Part shown: positions 46,202 through 57,113 of the stretch, in pieces | Layout: the number at the start of each line of letters is the position of its first letter | Position numbering within the stretch: position 1 is the stretch's first letter | Assembly (NCBI GenBank): GCA_015039465.1 | Contig: MU130424.1 | Span: 63,094 to 127,093 of the forward strand | Length of the DNA: 64,000 bases | Source of the DNA: Phlegmacium glaucopus | Lineage: Eukaryota > Basidiomycota > Agaricomycetes > Agaricales > Cortinariaceae | Direction: 5' to 3' | Notes under the pieces: generated by a model | Seen by the model: only the letters and a program-made list of their open reading frames with translations | Database searches by the model: none | What the model was told of the DNA's origin: nothing | Made by a program: the position numbers and the translations under genes

Positions 46202-46521
46202 GAGGTCTTTGCTGTGATCCCCCAGATCTGATCAGATCTGAGCAGATTTGGCAGGCATTCTGAGCAGATCTGCTCAGATGGTCAGATCTGAGCAGAATAG
46301 AAACTATATACCTCCCTAACCTTAATAAAACCTTAACCCAAACCTTAACCCAAACCTTAACAAAACCTTAACCAAACCTTAACAGAAGTAGCTAGTAGGT
46401 CTCTATTTTCCCAGATCCACTTGGATCCACTCAGAATCTGAGCAGATCTGAGCAGATCTGGTTGGATATAACAATTCTGATCAGATCAGATCAGATCTGG
46501 TGAGGGGACAGAAAAGTACTG
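46202..46521. mobile_element. Short TIR element with GATCAGATCTGA-type repeats
   Basis: The left end GAGGTCTTTGCTGTGATCCCCC and a right end GTGAGGGGACAGAAAAGTACTG form a diverged version of the KDZ-type ends. Subterminal AGATCTGAGCAGATC repeats and a centre of CCTTAACC-type units (46315-46385) give the same plan as the other small elements. GAAAATT flanks both sides. Confidence 0.7.
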
Positions 46522-46804
46522 GAAAATTCATAAATTCATAAATTCTAAATAAATTCTAAGGGACTCCCAGGGCCTCCTGATGTGATTTAATCCAGATGGT
46601 CAATGCACCAGGATGCACTAAAGGTGTCAAAATCATTTTTCCTGATGCAGTCCGAGTTCAGTCCGAGCTGAGTCTGAGTTGAGTCCAAGTCCAAGTAAAA
46701 AATTACTTGGACTTGGACTCAACTCAGACTCAGCTTGGACTCAGCTCGGACTGACTCGGACTGAACTTGGACTTTTGATGTTTTTACTTGGACTACTTGG
46801 ATTC
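46522..46804. repeat. Long hairpin of AGTCCGAG-type repeats
   Basis: Around 46640-46760, GAGTTGAGTCCAAGTCCAAG and its perfect complement face each other across TAAAAAATTA, with further AGTCCGAG/CTCGGACT pairs outside. It is probably part of the outer element's subterminal array. No gene. Confidence 0.6.
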
Positions 46805-47217
46805 TGTTAGGGCACACCCAACTTTAACCCAAACCTCAACCTTAGAATCATATACCCCGCCTTTCCAACAACCTCCAACCTTCTGTCCAACTCCACTCCT
46901 GTCACCAGTTTACTCCAGAACCCCGTAGTTCCGCTCCGACTCCAATCCTCCATTTTGCTCTGTCTTTTATTTCTATTTTTCATATCACACCACTTCTTAT
47001 TTTATTAATTAATTATTATTGTATCATTCCTTTATTTATTTTATATCTCTGTTATGTCCATATTAGTACCTAAACACCCCCAGCCTAGCAGGGATCTCCA
47101 TCCTTTCCTCTTTGGATCCCCTGCTAGGTAAGTCACTTGTAGATATCTTTTCTGAAATATTATTAACTTTGGATCCCCTGCTAGCTGGACTAAGTCAGCG
47201 TCGCAGTTGCCCTAACA
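46805..47217 (+). repeat. Solo LTR (family B) with 5-bp target duplication
   Basis: The unit starts TGTTAGGGCA and ends TGCCCTAACA (413 bp). It is flanked by GATTC on both sides (46800-46804 and 47218-47222). A truncated relative lies at 48651-48736. Strand is arbitrary. Confidence 0.85.
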
Positions 47218-47379
47218 GATTCCGATCAGATTACTCGGAGTCCGATCGGACTGGTGGGTGAGTGTAAAGTCTTGAAAGGAGGGGATAGGAAAGAACATGG
47301 TTACCCCATAATTGTTCATGTTGTTGCAGATTGCTTCACAACATTCCTACAAGCATCATTGGCATTCCTGCACTCTGTG

Positions 47380-47699
47380 GCTGCTGTATACTATGCAGTG
47401 TCTCCTCAGCACAACTTCACATGTTTGATAAGATTGCCAGTGGATGAACAGTCAGGTCCATCTAAGAACCATTGACACTTATACTGACATGAATGTGCAG
47501 TGCATTTAAAGACATGGACATGCTGGGCATCAACATACACAATGTCTAGGATAGGTTCATAAAAAGCATAGACATAGCCTGAGTGCCATTGTGTTGCATG
47601 GCCCAGTTCAATGAGACTGTGGAATGTAACAATGGTAGCATGAGAGTGAGCACTGAGGGTAAACAATAAGCTCATTTTGATGAAAATGAGGACCCACAC
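47380..47699 (-). pseudogene. hAT transposase N-terminal fragment
   Basis: The minus strand reads VFKCTAHSCQYKCQWFLDGP, then STGNLIKHVKLC, followed by TGA where family members have the Trp of CWGD. This is the BED-like zinc-finger start of basidiomycete hAT transposases. Nothing of the catalytic or dimerisation domain remains. 47276-47310 to its left is a short piece of the copied F-box-gene fragment. Confidence 0.55.
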
Positions 47700-48073
47700 T
47701 AAGGGTTCCTATCATATTCTTGATAAATTGTAACTTTTTTGACCAGGTCAGGCAGCGGTGGTGGTAGCGTCAATGGTTGTTGAAGTTACAAGGAAGATGA
47801 GGGAAGGAAGGGGAAGAAATGCCTATGACCACGGCATTACTAAAATAGAACATGGCATTTGCCGGCGCATTAAGCATCAAAAAATCCTGGTGGAGACTGC
47901 TCCATAAAAGAATGAGTCCTATAAATAGGACTCGTAACCAGGGATGCCCACCATTTCATCATCCATTCTGGTGTTTGGTAAGGTTTTTTTCTCTGCATGT
48001 TCAAAATTAATCTACTTACTGAGTTCAGCTTCCCCATCCTCAGTGGCAGGCTCAGGTATGTCTTTGTCATCAT
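47700..48073. other. Unassigned repeat-derived DNA
   Basis: No gene is supported. Several short frames are broken by stops, consistent with decayed transposon sequence. Confidence 0.4.
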
Positions 48074-48646
48074 TGTTAAGTTTGAGAACTCTATTCTGGA
48101 GTATCGGACGGAGTTTGACCGGAACGGAACCACGGAATGGGAAAGGACTATAGCCTCAGTGTATGTGCTGCGCTACCCTGAACCTTCGTGTCCTAAATTT
48201 GGAGTAAGAACGGAACGGAGTGGAACCGGAAGTTGCAGTAACTTAGAGGAAGACTAGGAGGAGGAAACTATGTTGATATTCAAACTGAGGGAAAACATAC
48301 AAGTTTGAGTACTTAAATAATAAAAGGAATTGCAACCAAAATATAAAGTATAAATATAATGTGCTGCGTTCTGCTCCTGAAAGGTCCTGCATTCTTGAGG
48401 TGAATAATCCATGGCTGGTGTGCTGACTGATAGTGGGAACGTGATGACAAAGAAATAGTGGTAGTGGCAAAGAAGTGATAATGGGTGCAGAGTATAGATG
48501 GAGGAACCAGAATGACACGGAGAGGTCTTAGAGTTGAACATGGAAGGAGTAGTTTGGGATGTGAGGGAAAGCACTGTACGGAGTACGGACTACTGGAGAC
48601 AACTCTGATGGAGCTGGACCGGAGTAATGTATGACGGAATGTAACA
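48074..48646 (+). repeat. Second LTR copy of family A
   Basis: 573 bp, the same length as and highly similar to 6103-6675, with TGTTAAG and TGTAACA ends. The flanking pentamers (ATCAT and GTGAG) do not match. It adjoins a truncated family B LTR, so a flank was rearranged after insertion. Confidence 0.85.
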
Positions 48647-48650
48647 GTGA

Positions 48651-48736
48651 GACACTTGTAGATATCTTTTTTAAAATATTATTAACTTTGGATCCCCTGC
48701 TAGTCTGACTAAGTCAGCACCGCAGTTGCCCTAACA
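48651..48736 (+). repeat. Truncated family B LTR
   Basis: It matches the last ~87 bp of the solo LTR at 46805-47217, ending TTGCCCTAACA. The rest is missing. Confidence 0.75.
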
Positions 48737-49504
48737 GACAGTAATTACTGACTACTACTCAAAATAATGTGGTAGCCAAACAGTAGCAAATAAGTATGTA
48801 AGCAAGTCAAAATAAGGATAAAATATAAACAGGAAATATGGTATATACCTCAGGGTTATCCCCTGACAGAAGGCATATTTAAATACTAATACAGACTTGT
48901 GGAAAATAATAGAATAAATAGTGGTACAATATTAAGAATAAATGAAGGTGAATATGTTTGGGTTTGGGTGCCAATTCAGGTGTCAATTAAGGGCCAGTTG
49001 CCAGTTGAAAAGAATTTGAAAAATGAGGGAAAAGGAGTAAGGGTGGGATTGTGAAGGAAAATGAAATAAAAGATGATACAATATTGAAGTGAATGAAAGG
49101 TGAGCAAGTTCAGGTTCAGGTGCCAATTCAGGTGCCAATTCAGGTGTTGATTTGGGGCCAATTTGGCTGATTGATGGGATTTTTTTTAAAAAAAAACTAA
49201 CAAAAGTGAAAATGGGTGAAAATAAACAGGAAGTTAAACTTGTCTGTGGGGTGGAATGGAATATACAGCTCCAAATTTGGGGTTCAATTCAGGTTTTGGT
49301 TCCAAATTTTATGTTAGTTAAAGGTGCACCTTTTCTATGATGTTTGTCTAAAATTTGAAATATAATTTTTTGTTCCAAAGCATAATGCAATTGAAAGTAA
49401 ACAAGGTAGAGTACAAACCCTTTTATACTTTGATGATTAGACCACTTCAATCTCTTTCTATTCTCTTCCTTATAATTACAACTTAGGGCTTCAATTTCTC
49501 TCCT
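48737..49504. other. AT-rich intergenic DNA downstream of the NLR gene
   Basis: No gene. Around 48965-49150, the phrase GGTGCCAATTCAGGTG recurs several times as a short irregular tandem repeat. Confidence 0.45.
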
Positions 49505-52500
49505 TCATTCCACCTCCTCTGATGACAATATATTTTCCATGCTGTTAAGGGTGTCTGGGTGTTCTGCACCAAGCAGCTGCTTCCTCATATCCACAACTTG
49601 AACTTCTAGTTGCTTTGACTCATTCCATCTTCCCTGATGATGATATGTGCTTGCTAGATGTGCCATACTGTTGATGGTGTCTGGATGTTCTGCACCAAGT
49701 AGCTTCTTCCTCATGTCTATAACTTGAACCTCCAGCTGCTCTGCCTCATTCCACCTTCCCTGAGCACAGTATGTGCTTGATAGATTTACCATACTATTGA
49801 GGGTGTCTGGATGTTCTGCACCAAGCACCTTCTTCCTCATGTCCATGACTTGAACCTCCAGCTGCTCTGCCTCATTCCACCTTCCCTGATGACAATATAT
49901 GATTGCTAGATTTGCCATACTGGTGAGGGTGTCTGGGTGTTCTGCACCAAGCAGCTTCTTTCTCAAGTCCATAACTTGAGTGTCCAGCTGCTCTGCCTCA
50001 TTCCACCTTTCCTGAGCACAGTATGTGCTTGCCAGATGTGCCATACTATTGAGGGTGTCTGTATGTTCTGCACCAAGTAGCTTCTTTCTCATGTCTATAA
50101 CTTGAACCTCCAGCTGCTCTGCCTCATTCCATCTTTCCTGATGACAATATGTGGTTGCTAAATTTGCCATACTGGTGAGGGTGTCTGGATGTTCTGCACC
50201 AAGCAGCTTTTTTCTCATGTCCATAACTTGAGTATCTAGCTGCTCTGCCTCATTCCACCTTCTCCGATCCCTGTATGTGGTTGCTAGATTTGCCATACTG
50301 CTGAGGGTGTCTGGATGTTCTGCACCAATGAGCTTCTTCCTCATGTTCATAACTTGAATGTGCAGCTGCTCTGCCTCATTCCACCTTTCCTGATGATGAT
50401 ATGTAGTTGCTATATTTGCCATACTGTGGAGAGTGTCTGGATGTTCTACACCAAGCAGTTTCTTTCTTATGTCCATAACTTGAACCTCTAAGTGCGCTGC
50501 CTCATTCCACCTTTCTTGACGATGATATGTGTTTGCTAGATTTTCCATACTGAGGAGGGTGTCTGGATGTTCTGAACCAAGCAGCTTCTTCCTCATGTCC
50601 ATGACTTGAATGTCCAGCTGCTCTGCCTCATACCACCCTCCTGTAGCCCAGTATATGGTTGCTAGGTTTTCCATACTGCGCAGGATGTCTGGATGTTCTT
50701 TACCAAGCAGCTGTTTCCTCATGTCCATAACTTGAACCTCCAGCTGCTCTGCCTCATTCCACCTTCCCTTATGACAATATGTGTTTGCTAGATGTGCCAT
50801 ACTGTTAAGGGTGTATAGATGTTCTGCACCAAGCAGCTTCTTCCTCATGTCCACAACTTGAACCTGCAGCTGCTCTGTCTCATTCCACCTTCCCTGATAA
50901 GAATATATGCCTGATAGGTGTACCATACTGATGATAGTGTCTGGATGTTCTGCACCAAGTAGCTTCTTCCTCAAGTCCATAACTTGAACCCCCAGCTGCT
51001 CTGCCTCATTCCATCTTCCCTGACAACAATATGTGTTTGCTAGATTTACCATACTGCTGAGGGTGTCTGGATGTTCTACACCAAGCAGCTTCCCCATCAT
51101 GTCCACAACTTGAACCCCCAGCTGCTCTGCCTCATTCCACCTTCCTTGATCCCTGTATGTGGTTGCTAGATTCATAATACTGTAGAGGGTGTCTGGATGT
51201 TCTGCACCAAGCAGCTTCTTCCTCATGTTCACAACTTGAATGTGCAACTGCTCTGCCTCATTCCACCTTCCCTGATCACTGTAGTTGGCTGCTAGATTTG
51301 CCATACTGGTGAGGGTATGTGGGTGTTCTGCACCAAGCAACTGCTTCCTTATGTCTATAATTTGAATGTCCAACTGCTCTGCCTCATTCCACCTTCCCTG
51401 AGTCCAATATGTGGTTGCTAGATTTGCTATACCGGTGAGGGTGTCTATATGTTCTGAACCAAGCAGCTTCTTCCTCATGTCCACAACTTGAACCTCCAGC
51501 TGCTCTGCCTCATTCCATCTTCCCTGATCTCTGTATGTGTTTGCTAGATTTGCCATACTGCTGAGGGTGGCTGTATGTTCTGCACCAAGCAGCCTCTTCC
51601 TCATATCCATGACTGCAACCTCCAGCTGCTCTGCTTCATTCCACCTTCCTTGATGACGATATGTGTTTGCTAGTTTTGCTATACTGGTGAGGGTGTATGG
51701 ATGTTCTGCTCCAAGCAGCTTCTTCCTCATGTCCACAACTTGAACCTCCAGCTTCTCTGCACTGTTCCAGTCTCCATTCTCCCACATTACTAGTGAAAAA
51801 TTGCTCCACTTATCATCATAGTACTGCTCAATAAGTTCTATTTCCCTTCCATGTAACTCATTTGCCTTAATATGTGGAAAAATCAACCGTCGCAGTGCAT
51901 AATCCTGACTTTTATCTCTCCATGAAATTGCACAGGACAAGATTATGCTCCCCATCTGACACATTCTTTGCTGCTTATATTTTGACATTCTTTCCCGACT
52001 CCAGTTGTGCACCAGAGGGTGAACAGAAAATGCTCTAGATGATTGTGCCCTTTTCATCAAGGAGAATGAGAGAAGGACACTAATTCCTTGTCCAAAGACA
52101 AATTCATCCCACAGACCATCATTTTTCAGGTCAAGCAGTGTAGGATCCAGGGAAGTGACTGCCAGAGGTACCTCTTCTGCTATCTCACTATTAACATGTT
52201 TTGTAGCCTCCTCAGCAGCAGATTGGAAAATGTCTTTAGAAATATTGCTATGATGATAAAAAGCACATATCTGAAGAATTAGAATTGCAGCCTGGGCTGC
52301 TTGTGCATCTCCAGCAGTGGAATGTCCACCAGCCCTCTTTTCTATTTGTTTGAAAGAAAGGTCCCAAGTCCCATACACTGTTTGATTATAATTTGATGCT
52401 CCTGTGAATATAGCATCTGACATAAGAGTCTGACGGTGTAAGGACAATTGAGTCAGGTATTCATTGATATCACATTTCCCAGCATCAATATAAGCACCAG

Positions 52501-53942
52501 CATGATCAACAGCAAGAGGAATGCCACCAAGTTCAGTGACAATACTTTTGGCAGTTTGTAAATGCTCAGGTGAAGGATCTAAATAGCTAGCCCTGAGAAG
52601 TAGAGTTATAGCATCTGGCTCCTCCATTTCACTGATCTCAATCACATTCTCAAAGCCTATGACCCTTCCTACAGACCGGTTTCGGCTGGTAATCAGAATA
52701 TTACCCCTGTTACCTGGGGGAATAAACTTGGCCATCACCTCTGGAGGAGGATCACCAGCATTATCAAACACAATCAACCATTCCCCTTGAATACTAGATA
52801 TCCACTGGAGGACAGACTCAACTGAGCCATCCACACCAGAAGCTTGTGCAACAGGAATGCCAGATATACCCTTGAGAGATATAGTAATGCTCTCATAAGA
52901 CGAGGCATCAACCCAGAACACATGTGAAAAACTAGTGCAAGAAGTGAATCCAGTGTTGTGAATGGTAATATGAAAGTACTTACCTGCCAGACATTTCTTC
53001 TGTGAACCTAAGACAGATCTGGGTCTTTCCAATGCCTCCTGTTCCCCAGAGGAGACAAGAGCGTCTTGACAACAGTCTACTATTAGCACGACAAAAAAAA
53101 ATCTTCCCAAGCTTCTCAAGTTCATCTTTCCGTCCAGTAAAGAATAGACTGGAAAGTGGTTTCTGAGGTACAGGAATCTTCATCTGCTGTTCACTGGTAT
53201 TTGCGGGGAAATTATTGACAATATGATACTGACAGACAAATTATTGTTAAACCATTTACACAGCCTAGGAAAATGACTTACAAAAGTACCTCCTGTGATG
53301 AACACAGTCTGGGCATTCGCAAAGGGAGTCGGACGACACAAGCCAGAATCCTGAGTCTGCTGATCATCAGCGAAAGCCGAGAACACATTGTGTAACTCAC
53401 CGAGGGATTTTGGCCCGATTCCTTGGACCCCAAGTTGGCTTGCACTATGGCATCAGGTGAGGGTGAAGTTCCTTCCGGATGGGCTACAGGAGCAACCACC
53501 AAAGCGGAAACCGAAGGGGAGACTTGGGATTCATGGGTAGCCTGATCGACGACAATGATTGAGTAATTATGTAATGGGCTAAGTTGAACACTTACAATAA
53601 CGCCAGCGGCTGGAACGTTTGCAGGAGCAAGATCATTGGTTGCCAAAGCGGGAACCGGGGTGGAGACTCGGAGGTCTTTGGCAGTCTGATCGGTGACGAA
53701 TCACGATGGTTAAGTACTTAGGGATGCGGCGGGTGAAGGTGAACGCTCACAGTAACGCCAGCGACTTGATTAACTTGTGCGCTTCCAGCCGCAGCACTAG
53801 CGGGAACTGATATCATGGGATCAGTGGTGCTTGTTTTGACGGTCGATGCTGTTTCAGCGCTTGAACCCAGACTATCGTTGGTGGTCAGGGATGAAAATCT
53901 TGATTTCCCGGACTTAAAAATTTTCTTAATAACGCGCCTCAT
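49505..53942 (-). CDS. NLR-type protein: NB-ARC NTPase with 18 TPR repeats
   Basis: Six exons: 53942-53751, 53685-53596, 53541-53401, 53350-53282, 53186-52984 and 52931-49505 (4122 nt, 1373 aa). The first ~165 residues are Ser/Thr/Ala/Pro-rich with no known effector domain. NB-ARC follows: P-loop LLWGTGGIGKTQ, SHVFWVDASSYESI, Walker B EWLIVFDNAGD, NILITSRNRSVG and ELGGIPLAVDHAGAYI. The C-terminal ~755 residues are 18 kinesin-light-chain-like TPR units of 42 aa, consensus GRWNEAEQLEVQVMDMRKKL then LGAEHPDTLNSMANLATTY. Fungal NLRs act in non-self recognition and programmed cell death, with repeats sensing ligand (family knowledge). The last repeat is cut by a frameshifting deletion. Confidence 0.9.
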
Positions 53943-54071
53943 CTCGTTGAACAGTGAGTTGTGGACCGTGGTGAGCGATGAAGGTGGTGAGTCAGAAAGA
54001 AAGATGATCTCGATTACATAAACAGCAATTTGTCTCACTGTTTTAAGAAATACAATAAGACTTGATAACGC

Positions 54072-56262
54072 ACGTTACACAACTGAATCTGGGATATCCA
54101 AAAAAATCTCGCGCATCAGGTGTCTCTTCACCGTCTGTGTTGACCTCAAATTTCCTTTACTAAAATTGGATAGTGCTGATTCCACGCATCGATCAACCAC
54201 CACCACTGCTCGTATATCCCTGCCAGTTCCACTCCCGGAATAGAAGATGATGCCAGGACAAACAGCATTTCGGGAACTGTTCCACCACCTAGGAAAAAAT
54301 AAAACCCGAAGTGGAGCTTGTTAACAACTATGAGCATTCTGCTAGCAGTGGCGATAAGAGAAGGAACCGAAAAGGTCGCAGTATTATCGCAAGTGAGTTG
54401 TGGGAAGTGAAGACGAAATCGGATAAAATTGTCAAGCTTGATCCTGAGCCTTCCCATATCCAGCGTAGAAGTCCAAGCCAAGTTGAGGCGGAGAAGAAGA
54501 AGCAGACTAATGGATGATTGAGGAATGACTTTATGACATCTATTGCAGCTCACGTCCAATCTCACGATTAGAAACAAGCCACGACCAGGAAGATGAAGGT
54601 ACTCCGGTCCCACACGTTCGAGCACAGGGTCTGAAGAAAAAAAACGGCGGAACCACTAATTCTCCCTGTATAATCCAATCCTGGAGACGAACGCGCTCTT
54701 AGGTCCAAAGCCCAGGAATATGGGAAAGGCAGATCAAATCAAAATTCATTGCCAAGGAGACGTCTCACCCATCTTACAAGTCCGATTCCAATACTAAGAC
54801 TCTGACTCGCTTGAAACCCGACGAACAAGATAAGGCGAAGAGGCAAGAGGGCAAGTCCAAATCCAATGATAATTCCGGTCGATCTGTGGATGTAATACCT
54901 AACGTACGCCTCATTTTTCTTCTTTTGTTAAACTCTGTTCCAGACTATCGTTGAGAAACCAAGCAGGTCCCCATCAGCTCGTTCGTACTCGTCTGTCGAA
55001 GATGGAGCTGGGCTGCTGCGTCAGAAGGCTGAATCAAGAGCATCCAAGTCTCGATCACGATTGCGTTCCGCGTCTAGTCAGAAAAGAAAAAACGAGGAGG
55101 AGCCTGACAGCCGGGCTGAAGTCACTACTACTACTTCTACTCACCGGGAATCCCCTCAAGCGTTATCTCAACCGGCCGATCCCCAGGTAAGCTCTGCTCA
55201 ACATTTTTCGATTATCCTGATCAGTTCATCATTTATCTACTAGATGGAGAATGTAGAAAATTCTCAATACCTAGGGTCTGCAATGCACCTGCTTAATGCA
55301 AAGTCGGAAGAAATTTCCAAATTGGAGGATCAGCTCGCTATCGCTCAGCGAACAAACGAAGCTCTACTCCAACAACTTTCCGTAATCCACCTACACCCCG
55401 CCGAATCCGCCAGCAATGGCCAATCCGCGAGTAAGACCTTTGAACAAGGGTTAGCGGAAGCACGAGCCCAGTTTGCTCTGCAAACAGCCTCTTGGGAAAA
55501 TGAACGAGCAACCCTTTCCCTCAATATCGAGACAGCAACTCGAGGCAAAGCGTCAGCGGAACAAGATCGTGATTTCTTCCGAGAGCAGTATGCAAAAGCT
55601 TCAGCTTTTGTTTCTTCTGTCCGTGATGAAAATGCTGAGCTGGAGAAACAAACCAAGATCGCCACCGATCAAGCCCAATCTGGTGTTAATTTAATTAAAA
55701 CTACATTCGAACTGCGGACGAAATCACTAGAGGATGACGTCCGAGCATGGCGCAAGACGGCTGAATTCTTGATCGAGAAAGATCGTAGGGCGAATGATGA
55801 TATCAGGAGACGTGCTGCAGAAGAACCAGAGTTACGTGCAAGGTGTGACCTACAAGAAGCTATGCTCGAGGAAACCTCCAAGCGTATAGAGCAACCAGAG
55901 ATGGAGCTGGCGGAGAAACAGAGGATGTATGTTGAAGCGGAGGCGACTGGGAAGAGATTGAAGGAGGGGACGGTAGGTTTGACTCTGGAGTTGAATGAGG
56001 CGAAGACGAAACTTGAGAGGATTGGAAAAATTGGCATTGGTGACGGTGAGGACAACGCAGATCCTAATGGTCATGAGTTTGTCTATCGTTGTGAGTGGAG
56101 GCCAGAAGGTTCGAACGACACATGTGAAGCTGTCTTTCTCCATATTTCGGTATGTTTCAAATGGCTCTGGCTCCTCTTTCAATAATCGTTAATCTCTTTG
56201 GCTGATAGGAACTTCAAGAGCACTTGTACACTGCGGGACATCTTCAACCCTAAATCAAATCT
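54072..56262 (+). pseudogene. Truncated copy of the chromodomain gene
   Basis: It matches 36657-39564 but has no chromodomain exon. It has several small deletions, a large one joining positions equivalent to ~37285 and ~37950, and frame breaks in the first half. From 54945 to 56262 the copy is close to perfect. The coiled-coil exon (55244-56150) and the last exon keep an open frame with MENVENSQYLGSAMHLL and the C2H2-like end, with TGGH changed to TAGH. Only the C-terminal half could still be translated. Confidence 0.85.
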
Positions 56263-56329
56263 AATGCCCTATTCCCTGATCTGTAATTATGTAAAAGATA
56301 GAAAGCATGTTCCTTGTCCATTTATATTG

Positions 56330-56600
56330 ATGAAGTTGTACTACTCGTGGTTAACTGTGAGCAGAGTCGAGAGCGTAGAAAGGGGAAGATAGGAAAGAAC
56401 ATGGTTCGTTATTTCTGTTGGGAGTTCTGTTGGGAACATTCTGACCATCCAGAGGAAGGGAGGAATGGAGTCGGTGGCCAAGATGATAGATAAAGCAGCG
56501 TAAGTGTTGGAAAAAGCCATGAGGGATACGTGGTATCCAGTCAGAAACGAGGAGAAAGCGTGATCATTGCAAAATTGTATGAAGTTATTTCCCCGAGCAA
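56330..56600 (-). pseudogene. Copied 5' fragment of the F-box/beta-propeller gene
   Basis: It corresponds to 35590-35870, including part of the F-box coding region, and directly follows the chromodomain copy. The same junction exists at 39640, where it has been split by later insertions. No downstream exons. Confidence 0.7.
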
Positions 56601-57113
56601 CGCTGACCTTTTACTAGTAGTTGCCATTCTGCGCACTGACTGGTCAGGTTTCTCCTTGTCCGCGAACGCCCTCTTTCGTTTGGTCTCTGAAAATAAGCTT
56701 CATGCAATTCATCCATTGAAGAGCTGGAGTCAGCCCCATTTCTCCCATTTCTCCTTTTCACATAGTTTTTATTCTAAGCGAACGCGAGGAACGAACGGTG
56801 ACGATGTGACCAGCCCCACAACCTTGAATCAACATTGGGCTGGATTTCCGTGCTCGTCATCTGAGCAGCTCCTTCTTTTCGCCCGCCCTCCACTTCCCTT
56901 TTTCGCAGCAATTGTTCCAAAAATTTCACCAAATTCTTTCTGTGACTCAACACAATAATCTGTCCACGTTCATCTCAGTTATCTTTGATTTGGCTATGCT
57001 GCTTGGGCCCTCCCGCCCACTACTAACAACTTTCCCTAACAGATGTTCACTCCCGCTGATCTCCCAGATCAGTCCCTTCATTCAATAACATGACGTTCGA
57101 CTACATAGATGTC
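56601..57113. other. Intergenic, no gene recognised
   Basis: A frame at 56530-56958 is open but has low protein character. The region ends at the 3' end of the minus-strand F-box gene. Confidence 0.35.

Larger units (their letters stand above)
39876..47274. mobile_element. Outer TIR element (KDZ-type ends), split by nested insertions
   Basis: The left end GAGGTCTTTACAC at 39876 pairs with the right end GAGTGTAAAGTCTTG ending at 47274. The flanking octamers GAAGGAGG (39868-39875) and AAAGGAGG (47275-47282) match at seven of eight positions. The F-box-gene fragment on the two sides is contiguous at 56.3-56.6 kb. Subterminal AGTCCGA/TCGGACT and GATTCTGAT repeats fill both arms. Inside are a DIRS element, another small TIR element and a solo LTR. 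Confidence 0.75.

Noticed and set aside
49505..51775. Plus-strand view of this region as a 126-bp minisatellite or CRISPR-like array
   Set aside because: The period equals 42 codons and the minus strand is one continuous TPR-coding frame; there are no constant repeats with unique spacers.
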